Below the pieces are notes generated by a model. That model was not told the origin of the DNA. It did not search any database and worked only from the letters and a program-made list of their open reading frames with translations. DNA of 64,000 nt from Distichodus sexfasciatus (Eukaryota; Chordata; Actinopteri; Characiformes; Distichodontidae), in contig JAVGVS010000003.1 in assembly GCA_032718565.1 (NCBI GenBank), positions 526,855-590,854 on the forward strand, given 5' to 3'. A program made the translations under genes and the position numbers. Positions 11,895-25,979 of the stretch are shown here, piece by piece. Position 1 is the first letter of the stretch, and the number at the start of each line of letters is the position of its first letter.

Positions 11895-14800
11895 TGGAAT
11901 TCGCTGCGTGCTGTAGTAGATGCAAAGCGTTTGGCGTCTGGCCGGATCCTGCACATATGGCAGTAATATGTTGACGCTGATAGGCGCAGGCCGGGAAACC
12001 GCAGTGAAATATGCTTTTTAGAAGGTGTGGAGCATTGTAGGTTCCTGTTCCCAGTCCTCTGAGACTCAGAGCGACGCACGATTGAGTTTTTTCTCTTTCC
12101 CCCACGGCTTTTCCAGTGCTTAACTCTGCTTATGGAGTGCGTTATAATTACCTGATAAGTTGAATCAGGTGTTTTAGAGGATGGTGTCTGTGTGTGAGTT
12201 GGGAGTTTGCGTTTTGGAGCACATGTGGCTTTCATTTCATGGGGCGGCGGTAACGCTGCGCGATATCTCTCACACCCTCATATCACGATGTAGTATATAT
12301 TTTTTGTAAATTCTCCGCACAAAAACAGCCGCTTATATTTTTGAATAAAATGAATCTTGGTGTATAACAAAAGTAAGACATGGTTCCCTTATTCATCTTT
12401 TCATTTGTCTTCATCCCTCATAAGGGGACTGTTGGTAGCGTTATGGTTAAGACATTCACCCTGTGATAGGAAGGTCGCGGGTTTGAATCCCGAACTCATG
12501 AGTGCCTCAAGGTACCGTCCCCAAGGTACTTGGGCTTATATTTCTCAGAGATTTGAACCCACAACCCACAGTGGGCAGCTAGCAAGCGCCCGGGGAGCAG
12601 TGCTTGGGGACGGTACCTTGCTCATGAGTACCTCAGTGATAACTTTACCGGCCCTAGATTCGAACCGGCGACCTTCTGATCACGGGGCGAACACCCTACC
12701 GTTACACTACCAGCTATAGAACAGTGTAGAAGTGATGAAAAAAAGGTAAAAAGGAGAAATAAAGTCAGTAGTTTTAAACATTTCCCCCAAAATACCCACT
12801 GAAGAAAAAGGTAAAAATGTGGAAAAAATAAGGAAAGATAAAGTGTTGCCAAAATGAAACGGAATCATTTCGTAATCTACAACGATTCTTTTTTTTTTTT
12901 TTTTTTAAGTCATCAGCATCGGACAGATACTTAGATTTGCCTGATTATTCCACCTAGTATTTGACAACGCATTTACTGTACGCTGGAATAGGATTCGAAC
13001 CGGCGACCTTCTGATCACGGGGCGAACACCCTACCGTTACGCCACCAACTGCCCCAATAATACCAGCCCGGGATTCGAACTAGTGACCTTCTGATCAGGG
13101 GACTAACTCCCTAACTGTTATACTACCAACTGCCCCAGTTAGTATGCAGAGGTGAGTCTACGTTCCTGACAGCTGGTCCAGACTGCAAATCCGAAAATCC
13201 TAAAAGTCTGATCAGACAGGGATTTTTCTCGCCATTTAGAGGGTTGGAAAAGCCAGACTTGGCGAAGACGGAATGAAAGTTGCTTTCTCTAACGCTAACA
13301 AATCCACGTCAACAGCTGCAGCTCTACCTTTTTGAAGGTGGGTGTAATATTTCATGGCCTCGTATTTCAAACTCGCAGTACGCAGCGGAACGGCGGATGC
13401 CAGATGTCAGCGGCGCTCGCCCTTTCAGCTGAAGTAGCTCGTAAAACTTTTGCCTACTCGATTTGGGACGTCCCGGCCGCTTGCCGCATTCACCGTCTCC
13501 GGAAACTTCTCTCCGAAATCGGTCAGCATCGTTAGTTTTGTTCCAAAAAAACTGCAGAACCGTGGCAATATTTTTCTAAAGAAAAATGTAATTTTCCTGT
13601 TTATTTTTTATATCGGCCTATTTTATTTCTAAAGTGAACACTTCCTTCTGCAATTCTTTCCTTTTTTTTGGTCAAAATTTGAGTGAGTGATTATTCGTCA
13701 TTGTGAAAACACCACAGCACAGCACAGCACAACACAGTGCACCGCAACCAAATGTAACCTTTATATATCTCCCATCCATTAAGGAGCAGTGGGCAGCTTT
13801 TTGTCAGTGCTTGGGGACAGTACCTTGCTCATAAGTACCTCAGTGGTACCTTTACAGGTCCGGGTCTTGAACCGGCGATCTTCCGACCACAGCATCAGCA
13901 CAAACCGATAGCGTTCTTATTCAACCACACGCTCCCTGCTGTATGCTGCTGTTTTATACTTTCAAAAACAGACTTTTGAATATACTTCGTCTTGATGTAA
14001 CGGGACAGAAGTTCAGGTACTCGGTGCTGGAAATTATGGTTAAAATGACGGTTTTGCAAAACTGTGAAGAAGGCGAGACAGGGCAGCTCCTGCTGTAATG
14101 TATTGATTTGCTACTGATCTTAATCTGAGCTGAAAACTGAAAACCCGGAAGAGTCCCCTTTCAATATATACAGTCCCTTTTCTGTTGCTCCACTTTCACA
14201 TTTACATGAACACAAGTCATAATTAACATATAAATTACACACTTTATAAATTTGTAAATTATGTGCTTGAGTCCCTCACCGCCGGCGGGAAAATTGCACG
14301 AAGCCAGACGGTGGTGCAAAAAAATAGTCAGGAACCGCTGGTGTTGCGCAGAACAGATTTTCACAGGACGATGCAAAGTTTCCGAGACTCGTTTCTCAGC
14401 AGACGCTGGCTCAAAGTCTCAAGCCCCCGAGGCGATGCGCTGGACGTTAGCTCACGGTTCGGAACTCGCCCAGAATTAAGCTGCCGTCTGGACCTGTTTA
14501 CTGCCAGATAAGGAATAAACAAGAAGATTTACAGAGCCGGATCAGCCTGCAGTAAGAGGCCAGACGGAGTTGTTCTTTGTGTTAGAGACAAGTAAAAGTC
14601 GGAAACATGACGACCTTCTGGTTTTTGCAGATACAGTTTGAAATTCCATTTCGTTTCTGGTTAAAAATTGTCTTAAAATGTTAAAAATTTTAGAGTAGGG
14701 TCAGGATCTACATTAACTATTTGTATGGTTCGGTGAAACTATTAGATATTTGTGACCCTCCACGGCAAAACCAGTCGCTTGTTGCAATGGAGGTTTCCGA

Positions 14801-17800
14801 GAAAAACGTTTATGTTGCGTGGGGTAAAATTTTGGATTTTTTTTTTTTAGTGTTTTGAAACAGTGGAAGGTCTATACTGTACTGTTGTGAATAAATTTGG
14901 CTGAAAAACTTACCCTTTCCATCGTAAAAACGTGACTTTCTGGTTTTGCCGTGGAGGGTCACATATTTATTAGGGGTGGGACTCGATTAAAAAAATTAAT
15001 CTAATTAATTAGAGGCTTTGTAATTAATTAATCTTGATTAATCGCATTTAATCGCACAAGAAAATTTGCCCTAAAGCGCGAATGTTTTTTTAATTTAAAA
15101 GGGTTTTAGTGGGCGACAGAATCAAATAATAGACATGGACACGAATATTGTAAACTCAAGCTCTTTTCATCTCTGAAAAAAAAAAAAAAACATTTAAACT
15201 GCATTTCGATTCAAAACAGACACCTGCCGACACCTTTTGTTGGTACTCGAACTGGGACTGCTAGCGCTAACAGCTCCCACAGTTTCTGTGCTCGCTGCAA
15301 CATGTTAGATGGTACCGTACGGTTGAAGTGCTTCGGTGGTATGCAAACTCCTTTTTTGCACAGTTTGCACAAAACCACGCTTTTATCAAGGCTTCCGTCA
15401 GGTAGTCTTTTGAAATGAAATTTGCCTCCGATCAGTCCTAGCAATGAGCTTTCTTCTGATTCTTCCATTTTTGCAGCTCGTGTAATCGGTGGACCAGGAA
15501 ATCGTGCATTGACAAAAGTTCTCCTTTGCTTGGAATGCAAAGTGCGATTAAATGCGTTATTTTTTTTAACACGTTTTTTTTTTTTCAAATTAATTAATTG
15601 CAATTAACGTGTTAAATTTCCACCCCTAATATTTATAACACTTTCCAAGCCTGTGCGAGATATACATTTATCAAAATGTAATAAAAATATTGTATATTTG
15701 CTGGGAATCACATGCCAAACTAGATCATGCATGATTCTTCTGTGTAGAAATTGAAAGTGAGTGATTATTTGTCATTGTGAACACACCACACCACAGCACA
15801 CAGTGCACCACAGCCAAATGTGACCTCTACATTTGACCCATCTGTGAAGGAGCAGTGGACAGCTCACTTAGACAGTGCTTGGGGACGGTACCTTACTCAT
15901 GAGAACCTCAGTGAAACCTTAACCAGTCCTGGGATTCGAACCTGCAACCTTCCGATCACGGGTCGAACGCCCTAACTGTTACACTACCAGCTATAGAACA
16001 GTGTAGAAGTGATGAAAAAAAGGTAAAAAGGAGAAATAAAGTCAGTAGTTTTAAACATTTCCCCCAAAATACCCACTGAAGAAAAAGGTAAAAATGTGGA
16101 AAAAATAAGGAAGGATAAAGTGTTGCCAAAATGAAACGGAATCATTTCGTAATCTACAACAATTCTTTTTTTTTTTTTTTTAAGTCATCAGCATCGGACG
16201 GATACTTAGATTTGCCTGATTATTCCACCTAGTATTTGACAACGGATTTACTGTACGCTGGAATAGTAGGCAGCTGATTAAAACCCCCGAAATATTGCAT
16301 GCATCAATAATTCTAATATTGTCGTTGCTATATTTTCTAAATTAGTTTATCAGCATCGGCAGATATGAAAACGTCAGATATCGTTCCGTAATTCCCATAT
16401 CGAGCATCCCTAGAAATGACTCTAGACTACAGTTAATGCAGCTACACTACAAATCACGTTGGAAGCTCATAAATCAGCATTTTTTGACTTGCTCAGGGTT
16501 AAGATTAGGGCTGGGATTATGTGAGGCCCTGATTTTTTGTTCGAATTATTGTTAGGATTATGACGTGCTGTTGAGGATGTGATGACAGAATTTTCAAAAG
16601 GAGTTGATTGTCTGCTTTATGACTCTCCACTGGGAGGTAATTGATAGTTCACAGATGCTTCACTGGACGTTTGTCGAAAAATGACTGGCTGTATCCCGAC
16701 TGCATCAGATCACAGTTTAACCCACTGTGAGGCTGACATTTGAAAATGGCAGTCGTTGTTACAAAAAAGATTATGTGCCGTAGGTTTGGAGTTGGGTGTA
16801 ACATAACAGGTCATCTATATCACTTCCAGCATAAATAAAGTATTTCTGATTTGTTTAAAGCGATTCTGGTTCTTCCGTCGTGTCCACATCACATTAAGGG
16901 AACGGAGCTTGTTTTCACAGTTTCCACACGTTGGATCGGTTGATGGTAAAGCTTGTAGAAAAGGATTTGAGCTGGAATTCTCTGGATTAGGAACTTAAAC
17001 AAAGACGGCGGAGGAACAAGGTTTTAGTAGCAGGAAACATGAGCGTCTCAGCCTCAGGTAGCAGCCTCCCGGGGAGACGCTTTCTGGAGGAAGCTGTTAA
17101 TAGTTTGTTATAACGACCAGCTCCTTTTACCACACGTTTAACCTCAATCAAATGAAGTTAACCACATCACTCGCACAAGCCCACGTGTGAGTCTAAGGGC
17201 GTGGTCACACCAGGAAAGTCCGTTAGTTCACTTGCTTTGGTCCGGACCAAATAAAAGGTTTATTTTTCTTCTTTGGTGCGGTTCGCTTTCACAGTATAGG
17301 CCTTGCAGGTGGACCAGAATTTGTTAACAAAACCATGTGTGTGCTATGGTCGTTCAACCACTGGACAGAAACGTGGGTACAGTGGAGGTAAAGCAGGAAG
17401 GCCAAAGTGAAAGTACACAGTCAGGACCGGTGCTAGCCATTTGGGTGGCCTAAGCACAACAGCTTTATTTTAGATATGTCGTCATTATGATTATTATGAT
17501 ATTGCTGATTTTTCATTAGCCGATTTTTTTGTACCTGCGTGGTGCGTAATGTGCCAGGCAGATGAGAGTCAGAGGCAAGGCAAACTCACGAAAAGACAGT
17601 AGAAAGAGGAAGAAAGACGGCGAGACATGTAGAGAAAGCAAAGGGAGAGATACAGACGACTGAGCCGGAGTAAGTTGGGGGACAAAGGCGGGCGAGACGG
17701 AGAAAGAGAGAAAAATAAGGAACAAAGGGCGCTCTCCGAAAAAAGAAAAGTGGATAACGAGAATAGATATATGTTCAGTTCTATGCCACGTGACAGTAAA

Positions 17801-19391
17801 TATTAAGATTTTTGAATTTATTTGGTTTGACAGTCAAGTATTGATTACATGCAATGTTGATACAACCAATAAGCTACTTAAATATATATCACACTAAATA
17901 TTAGACATTATGATCTTCCGGACCTTTGCTTCAAGAGATTTTCTCTAACTGGATCTTTTTAAATTTTAGTTGAATACCCCTGCGATAGACATTTTAATCA
18001 TCTAATACAGCGTTTCTCAATCCCAGTCCTCGCGGCCCACCGCTCTGCACAGATCCAGTATTTCCTGCTCTGCCGCACGCCGTTCCTACGTTGCTAATTA
18101 GCTAATCAGTAGCATCAGCTGTGCTGTGGGTCGAGAAACTGGAATCTGCGCGGAGCGGTGGTCCGCGAGGACTGTGATTGAGAAACTAATTAATTAACTA
18201 AGTAATTCTAATCAGCAAGATAAACCTGTAGCTATGATTCCTTGCAGTGGGGGAGTTGGTAGTGTAACGGTCGCTGGTTCAAGTCCTGGACCGGTAAAGG
18301 TACCATTGAGGTACTCATGAGCAAGGTCCCTAAGCACTGCCAAATGTAGAGGTCACATTTGAACAAACTGTTCTGTACAGAGCTCATCGTGTGGTTTAAA
18401 CTCCCCAAACACCAAAGCAAAATCTGCAGAGCGGTCAGTAAATTTAAACTCCCAAAACTGTTCAGACAGTACGTAGTATAAAGAATCTGGCTAATTGTTG
18501 TGCTGCTCGGCCTGTGTGTCTCTTCTGGATGAAATGAGATTAGAGCTCAGGTCTTTGAAGTGTTTACTGAAAGAGGGCGATTTAACTGTAAAACTACGTT
18601 TAAACAAGTTTTATATTTAATTAGTTCTGTCCCATGACTTCAGTTTCCATGTTAAGGCCGGTGGGAACGGCATCTTTCTCTCAAGACTATTTAAAGTTGA
18701 CGAACATCGGCATCGTTAGAAGTTACGATTTCCGAGCGCCAACCTCACCATCTGAACGCTGGCGTTGGCTTGGCATGGGTCGAGAACGAGGGTGTTGTAA
18801 ATCATGTATCCTCACCATATGATGTATCCATTCAGTGGATTTGATGTCTGCTGATGTCACAAGGTTTGCTACAAAAGATTTTAATTTGATTTTGGGTTTG
18901 TGTACACGTGTCTAGATATTTTTATACATGAATTTTTTATACGTTTGGGCATTTCGTTTAGACGTAAACAGAGCCTTAGCCACTTCAAATGGATGTTTTA
19001 AAACGGCCTCCAAAGTGACGATTTGTTAAAAAGCTGGATTCTGGTTCTTCGTGTAAACAAGTAAAAAGCAGTTTTCTTAAAACGATGGAGTGTTTAGTTC
19101 TATTGTGTGTGTGCCTTAAATACCTCATACGTTTTCAAATGTCACAGTGTGCGACAGAAAACACATTAGGGTCAGCTGCACGACATTTCTATCTATCTGT
19201 CTCTCCATATGTCCATCTGTTTGTCTGTCTGTCCTTCCATCGATCTTTCTGTCCTCCTGCCTGTCTGTTTATCTATCTGTCTGTCTGGCTGTCTGTGTGC
19301 CTGTCTGTCTGTCCTTCTGTTCATCTATCTGTCTGTCTGTTTATCTATCTGTCTGTCTGTCTGTCTGGCCGTCTGTCCGTCTGTTCATCTA

Positions 19392-19430
<39 letters not shown>

Positions 19431-19439
19431 GTCTATCTG

Positions 19440-19490
<51 letters not shown>

Positions 19491-19523
19491 GTCTGTCTGT
19501 CCGTCTGTCCGTCTGTTCATCTA

Positions 19524-19602
<79 letters not shown>

Positions 19603-22600
19603 GTCTATCTGTCTATCTGTCTGTCTGTCTGTCTGTCCATCCACCCATACTTTAGTTTCTTGGAAGGTTTCTTTAACTTAATCTGTATCAGTTCTAACTT
19701 TAATTCTCTAAATTCTATGTTAATTTGTCTTAGGAATAATCAGGGTACACTTCAGTGCTCTTTGTACATGTGTAGTTCTGTACATGACAATTATACAATT
19801 GTCAAACACAAACACTATTCTTTTTTTTAATGATAAAACAGACCTCCTATTCAATATACAGTGATTTTATAATATGTATGATGTCTGATCAGTGTTTATT
19901 TTGAATCGATGCTATGAGTTTGTTGATTATTGAATCGGGTTATCAGTGTAGATCAATGTATCGTTACAGCCCTTGTTATGGGCAATATTTTCATATTTGT
20001 TTTAGGAATTTTCGAGATTTGAATCGCAGCCGAAGTTCAGCCACCTGTTTTACTGCTATAGATATGTATGTGACAGTTAATGAATCTCAAATTTTGAACC
20101 TTGAAAAACTTTTTTAATAAAAATAGCCCACCTCTTCAATATACAGTGACATTACTATATGCGTGATGTCTGATCATCGTTTTCATTTGGTACTGACGCT
20201 GTGATTTGATGTAGCAGAGTAGATCGATGCATTACACCCGCTGGTCATGAGGAAGGTCTGAGTCGTTCCAGAAGGCTTTTCATATTCCCTTTAGCAATTT
20301 TTGAGGTTTGAGTCGCATCCCGAGGCCTGGAGCTGATTAACTCTTGCAGCTTTTTTACATTTCTGATTCCTGGAGACTAATTACAGCCGCAGTTCCCGCC
20401 TCTATTACAGACACAAACTTAGTGAGATTTGCCAGCTGAATGCCAAACGCCTTCTCTTACACTTCTCTTTCTTTCTTTTTGCATCTCCACTTTCCCTCTC
20501 TCCGTCTCTGTTGCTTTTTTCCTCCTCCGTCTCTCCAAACTCCGAACTGCAGTGTGTCTGTGATTGTGTGTGTGTGTGTATGTGTGTGAGGGAGAGCAAA
20601 GACTCGGCTGTGCCTCACACCCCAGCTGTACTATAAGCTCTAAAAATAACGCTCAGCAGACTGGAATTCTTCGACAGTCTCTGCACTTTTCTCGTAGTTT
20701 TTACAAAATTCTTCTTTTGGAAATTTATCGCCCCTGGCGCGGACCACAGCTTTAGTCAGAGAGCCGTCCAGAGGTCAGGCAGATGTTACTCTCTCTTGCT
20801 TTCCCTCTCTCTTTCTGTCTGTCTCACTCTCTTACACACATATACCAAGACAAACACACACTCTCTTCTTTTACACACACATGCTTTCTGCATATGCTTT
20901 ATCTATCTCATACACAGACACTCTATGCGTGCGCACACACACGCACACACTGTATTTAGAGCTTGTTGCAGGGTGATAGTGTCTCACATGCGAGTCACAC
21001 ATGATGGTGACCATGCTCTAGCAGTCATGTGTGTGTGTGTTTGTGTGTGTGTGTGCGTGTGTGTGGTGAGTAAAACTCAACCTTACTGCCTCTCAGTCCC
21101 GCTTCATGAAAATCTGGAACACACATTCACTCAGGAGCCCTCAAAAATGCACCAGGCATCAGTGTGAAAGATGCGTGCTGGCAACTGGGAGGAGGAGGTT
21201 TAATTTTGGAGATGGGTTGTTGTAAATATATTTTTTTTATTCTCCACTTTTATTCTTTTCCTTATACAGCTTTTCCCTGCTGAAAGCCCTTAAAATTTAC
21301 AAGCTGAAATTTCTCTTCCCGTAAAACGCCATGTGCCTATTGATACAGTACGCCATCAGTTTTACAGCCATATCTTCATCAACAAAGAAATCTTTGTTTC
21401 TGGAGCTCGCACAGACGGAGCTGCACCAGTCAAAATGAAAAGAAAAAAAAAAAATTCTCTGTCTGTATTGTGAATCAGGACGGACTTTTACTGGCCCAGC
21501 TCCACTCTGTCTCTCAAGCAGTGTGCAACGGCAAGCTAAAATGAATAGTATATATATTATATTATTATAGTTTAGTTAGTAAATTCTTTTCTGAAATTCA
21601 GCCATAGTTAATTATTTTATCTATTTTTGATTTTCCACATTTTTACATATATATATATTTCTGCACTTCCACATTTCTACATTTATTTATTTACAGATTT
21701 CTGTCTCTGTATGCTGATAATACAGTCCATTTCTGATGTCTGACCTTCTTCCTTTTATATTTTCCTCAGGTGTTGCAGGGCTCTGATGTTCACTTTGGGG
21801 CTGGAAATTTCTCCCACTCGTGTGAAGTGAAAATGGAGAACAGCTTTCCCCATGGCAATGAGCACCTGCTGTCCTGGGCACAGAGCCGCTATCGCGCCGT
21901 CACCTCTTTCAGCGAGCTCAGGATGGCCTCCGACATCTACATCAAAGTGGGAGAGGGTGCGTTGGACACACGCAAACACAACACTGCATACTCACATGAA
22001 TGTTCACATCTTGTACAGTGCATCCCGAAAGTATTCACAGCACTCCACTTTTTCCACAATATCCTATGTTACAGTCTTATTCCCAAATAGATTAAATTCA
22101 TCTTTTACCTCAAAATTCTATGCACAATACCCCATAATGACAAAGTGAAAAAAGTTTATTTGAAACTTTTGCAAATTTATTAAAAATAAAAAAACAAAAA
22201 TCAAACATTTAGTATTCACAGCGTTCGCCATGACCCTCAAAAGTGAGCTCAGGTGCATCCTGTTGCCACTGATCATCCTTCAAAAGTTTCAACAACTTGA
22301 TTGCAGTCCACCTGTGTTGAACTGAGTTGATTTGTCATGATTTGGAAAAGCACACACCTTTCTATAAAAGGTCCCATAGTTGACAGTGCATGTCAGAACA
22401 CAAACCAAGCCATGAAGTCCAAGGAATTGTCTGTAGACCTCCGAGACAGGATTGTGTTGAGGCACGGATCTGGGGAAGGCTACAGAAAAATTGCTGCAGC
22501 ACTGAAGATCCCAATGAGCACAGTGGCCTCTATCATCTGCAAATGGAAGAAGTTTGGAACCACCAGGACTCTTCCTAGAGCTGACCGCCGGTCCACTCTG

Positions 22601-25600
22601 AGCGATCGGGGTAGAAGAGCCTTAGTTAGGGAGGTGACCGAGAACCCGATGGTCACTCTGACAGAGCTCCAGCATTGCTCTGTGGAGAGAGGAGAACCTT
22701 CCAGAAGAACACCATTTCTGCAGCACTCCACCAATCAGGCCTGTATGGTAGAGTGGCGAACCTCCTCAAGTAAAAGACACATGCCAGCCCGCCTGGAGTT
22801 GCCAAAAGGCACCTGAAAGACTCTCAGACCATGAGAAATAAAATTCTCTGGTCTGATGAAACAAAGATTGAACTCTTTGGCCTGAATGCCAAGCGTTATG
22901 TCTGGAGAAAACCAGGCACTGGTCATCACCCTGGCTAATACCATCTCTACAGTGAAGCATGGCGGTGGCAGCATCGTGCTGTGGGGATGTTTGTAGCAGC
23001 AGGAACTGGGAGACTAGTCAGGGTCAAGGAAAGATAGATGCCAGCAATGTGCAGAGACATTGTGATGATAATATCTGCTTCAGAGCTCTGGACCTCGGAC
23101 TGGGCTGACGGTTCATCTTAACCAGGACAACAACCCTAAACTGTGTAGAATAACCATAAAGCAGTGGCTTCAGGACAACTCTGTGAATGTCATGAGTGGC
23201 CCAGCCGACGGGTGAACCTGATTGAACACATCTCTGGAGATCTGAAAATGGCTAGCACCGGCGCTCCCCATCCAACCTGATGGGCCAGGAGGTTCTGCAA
23301 AAAGAAAGAATGGAGACTTTACCCAAAATAGGTGTGTAAGCTTGTATCATACTCAAGAGCTGTAATTGCTGCCAAAGGTGCTTCGACAAAGTATGGAGCA
23401 AACGCTGTGAATACTAATGTAAATGTTTGATTTTTGTTCTTTATTTTTAATACATTTGCAAAAGTTTCAAATAAACGTTTTTCACCTTGTCATTATGGGG
23501 TATTGTGTGTAGAGTTTTGAGGTAAAAGATGAATTGAATCTATTTAGGAATAGGCTGTAACATAGGATATTGTGGAAAAAGTGGGGCGCTGTGAATACTT
23601 TCCGGATGCACTGTAGATAGCAGGTGAGGTTATTACACCATATCAAATTCAGTTGTACATTTTTATATTATATATACTTATTTTATATGGTATCTTTATA
23701 TACTGTCTCATTTTCGTAACAAGAAAAAAAATCGATTTAATTTTTGACCAGATTCAGCCACTATTACTTGATTTGCAGGTCACGATAATATTCAAAACAC
23801 CCGTTTCTCATGAACACAGGCATGAGCAGTCAGCTGTTATTGAATGTTTAGCTGACAATTTGCTCTATTAGTTTTTAAAAAACACTTTCTGGATTTTGCA
23901 AGAAAAAGATATTGTATCTTTAGACAGTTTGCTCCAGACAATTTTTAAATAATTATTTGCAAGATAGCCTTGGCTCAGACAATTTGTCTCTGGAAATTTT
24001 AGCAGACAATTTTGGGGTTTTGCAGAATATTGTGGCTTGAGACAATTAGCTCTAAAGTTTGTAACAATTTTGGGTTTTGCTAGATATTTGCCTTTGATGA
24101 TTTTGCTCAGATGAAGTTTAATACATTTTTGCGAGATAATATAGCGCTTGGATTTTTAAAATATTTTTGGGATTTTGTAAGATATTGTAACTCCAGACAA
24201 GTTGCTACAGACAATTTTTTTGGATTTCGACAGAAGGGCACTGTCTTACTCCTTCTCAGTGTAGCCGATTGACAGCGTTGGGGTAATAACTGAACTCTGA
24301 AGTAATAAAGCCGTTCCCAGTGAGACTCATCCCAGCACCCCGAGACTGATGGCGAGTTTTCCCTGCAACCTTCCAGCAGCCTAGAAAATGCATTTTCTTT
24401 TGAGCCCTTCCTTCCACCATTACAACCCCATCCTTTTCCCCCACTTTTCTCATTCTTTCATGTTCAGTGGATTTGCTTTCGCCTGTCACTTTGGTTTCTG
24501 GCTCTGTCCAGAGCCGAGGAGGGAGGAAGATGAAAGATGGAAAGCCATAATAAGCGGAGGAGGCCGGACTTGGGCGCCCGGCTCTCTGACTGGCGGCCTG
24601 TCTGTGTGGGCTTCCTGCCAAACCTGAAACAACACCACACCAGTCCCAAGAAAACACTGCGGATTGAAAGAGAAAAGAAAAGAAAAATAGGAGACAAAAA
24701 GAGGGAGATGAGGTGAGGAGAGGGTTAGAGAGACCTCGGTAAAAGGAAAATAGAGACGAGTTTCCTCTAATAAGGAGTTCAGTTCTTTCATATTATCCAC
24801 TTCTTCATCACGTTATCCTCATGAGGAAGACCTGCTTCTATCCAAAGCAGTTTGGTACCGATTATTGGTATCAGCCATTTTTAAAACAACATCCCGATAA
24901 GATAAATTTATTTTGGTGATGATGTACCTCTCTCTCATTTAAAAGTAATCTCTCTGTGGTCCAGAGAATGTCCTGCAAATTTGTTCACGGCATCGGTTTA
25001 TAAGAAGCATCACAAGTTTACTCCGCCAACACTGAAGGCTGAAGCGACTGGACGTGTGGCATTCTGACACGGAATCTAGAGCCCTCATATTTGGAGTTTG
25101 CCTGAAAGGCATTTAAATTTTCTACATTAAACTCAACATATGCATCACTAACTGGTGCATCTGATGATAATCGTATCAGACATTCAATTAAAGTTTTATT
25201 ATTTGTAACATTTGTAATTATGTTTTTTTTTTTTAACAAAAGATCCATTCAAATGTCGGTTATCAGTCTCAATAATACTTGATTAGTAATAATCAGTATC
25301 ACTGTCGAATGTGAAAAAAACAATGTCGATGCGCCCCTGAATGTTTAGATGAAGTAATGGAACCAATCTGAAGTATTCTGATATATAATAAAATGCGAAC
25401 ACTTCTCTTTATGAGACTTTAATATGAATAACAATGAAGAAAGTGACACCAAAAGCCAGCGGACTAGTCAATCGTCATTATTCTCCGTTCTTGTTTTTAG
25501 GGCAGATTGCTGCTGGAAACTTTGGCTAGAATACGGCAATTAAGTGTACATGAGCTCAGAGTGTGTGGTATTGATGAAAATTAAACGCTAGTGATCAGCA

Positions 25601-25903
25601 GAAAAGCGAGAAGCAGATTCAGTAAGTTGATGGGCATTAGGGTGGGAGATGCGACCTGGGGGATCTGATTTAGATCACGGGGACACTTCAGTTATAGGTT
25701 AGTGGACTTGTTTGCAGATGGAATTAGTCAACTTCTTTTCTATTTAATAACATGTTTATACATAAACATGTGAGCAAGCATACCTTCTATAATCAGCACA
25801 TGCAAAAGAAACACAAGTTAAATCATTATTATTTAATGAGCTTAACGTTTAATTTCTGTCACTACACCTACCGCACCTTTCACTTTCACCTACTGTGCAT
25901 TCC

Positions 25904-25979
<76 letters not shown>

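Larger units (their letters stand above)
3923..21769 (+). other. tgfbr3 intron a (17.8 kb)
   Basis: Non-coding. In order it holds: a 106-bp Tc1 MITE; CT and tetranucleotide tracts (4917-5395); unique sequence around 5440-6640; SINE-A copies at about 6.6, 7.0, 7.9, 8.6, 12.4, 13.0, 13.7, 15.8 and 18.2 kb; CA repeats 9.1-10.1 kb; a diverged repeat near 10.4-11.0 kb; a GA run at 11.85 kb; a duplicated 290-bp block; a foldback element and a hAT element near 15 kb; repeat-poor sequence 16.4-18.0 kb; a hAT-like MITE; a tetranucleotide tract at 19.2-19.6 kb; a local duplication at 19.8-20.3 kb; and CA/TG runs near 20.6-21.1 kb. No exon-like frame was recognised. Confidence 0.8.

Noticed and set aside
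11372..12235. 287-codon minus-strand frame
   Set aside because: Basic, low-complexity, runs across a (GA)n microsatellite; no domain, no splice or promoter signal, inside intron a.
19085..19830. Three overlapping frames rich in Leu, Ser, Cys
   Set aside because: Four-base repeats without stops keep all three frames open; not a gene.
22337..22816. Active Tc1 transposase gene
   Set aside because: The frame loses homology and stops after about 135 codons; the catalytic domain is split across frames.
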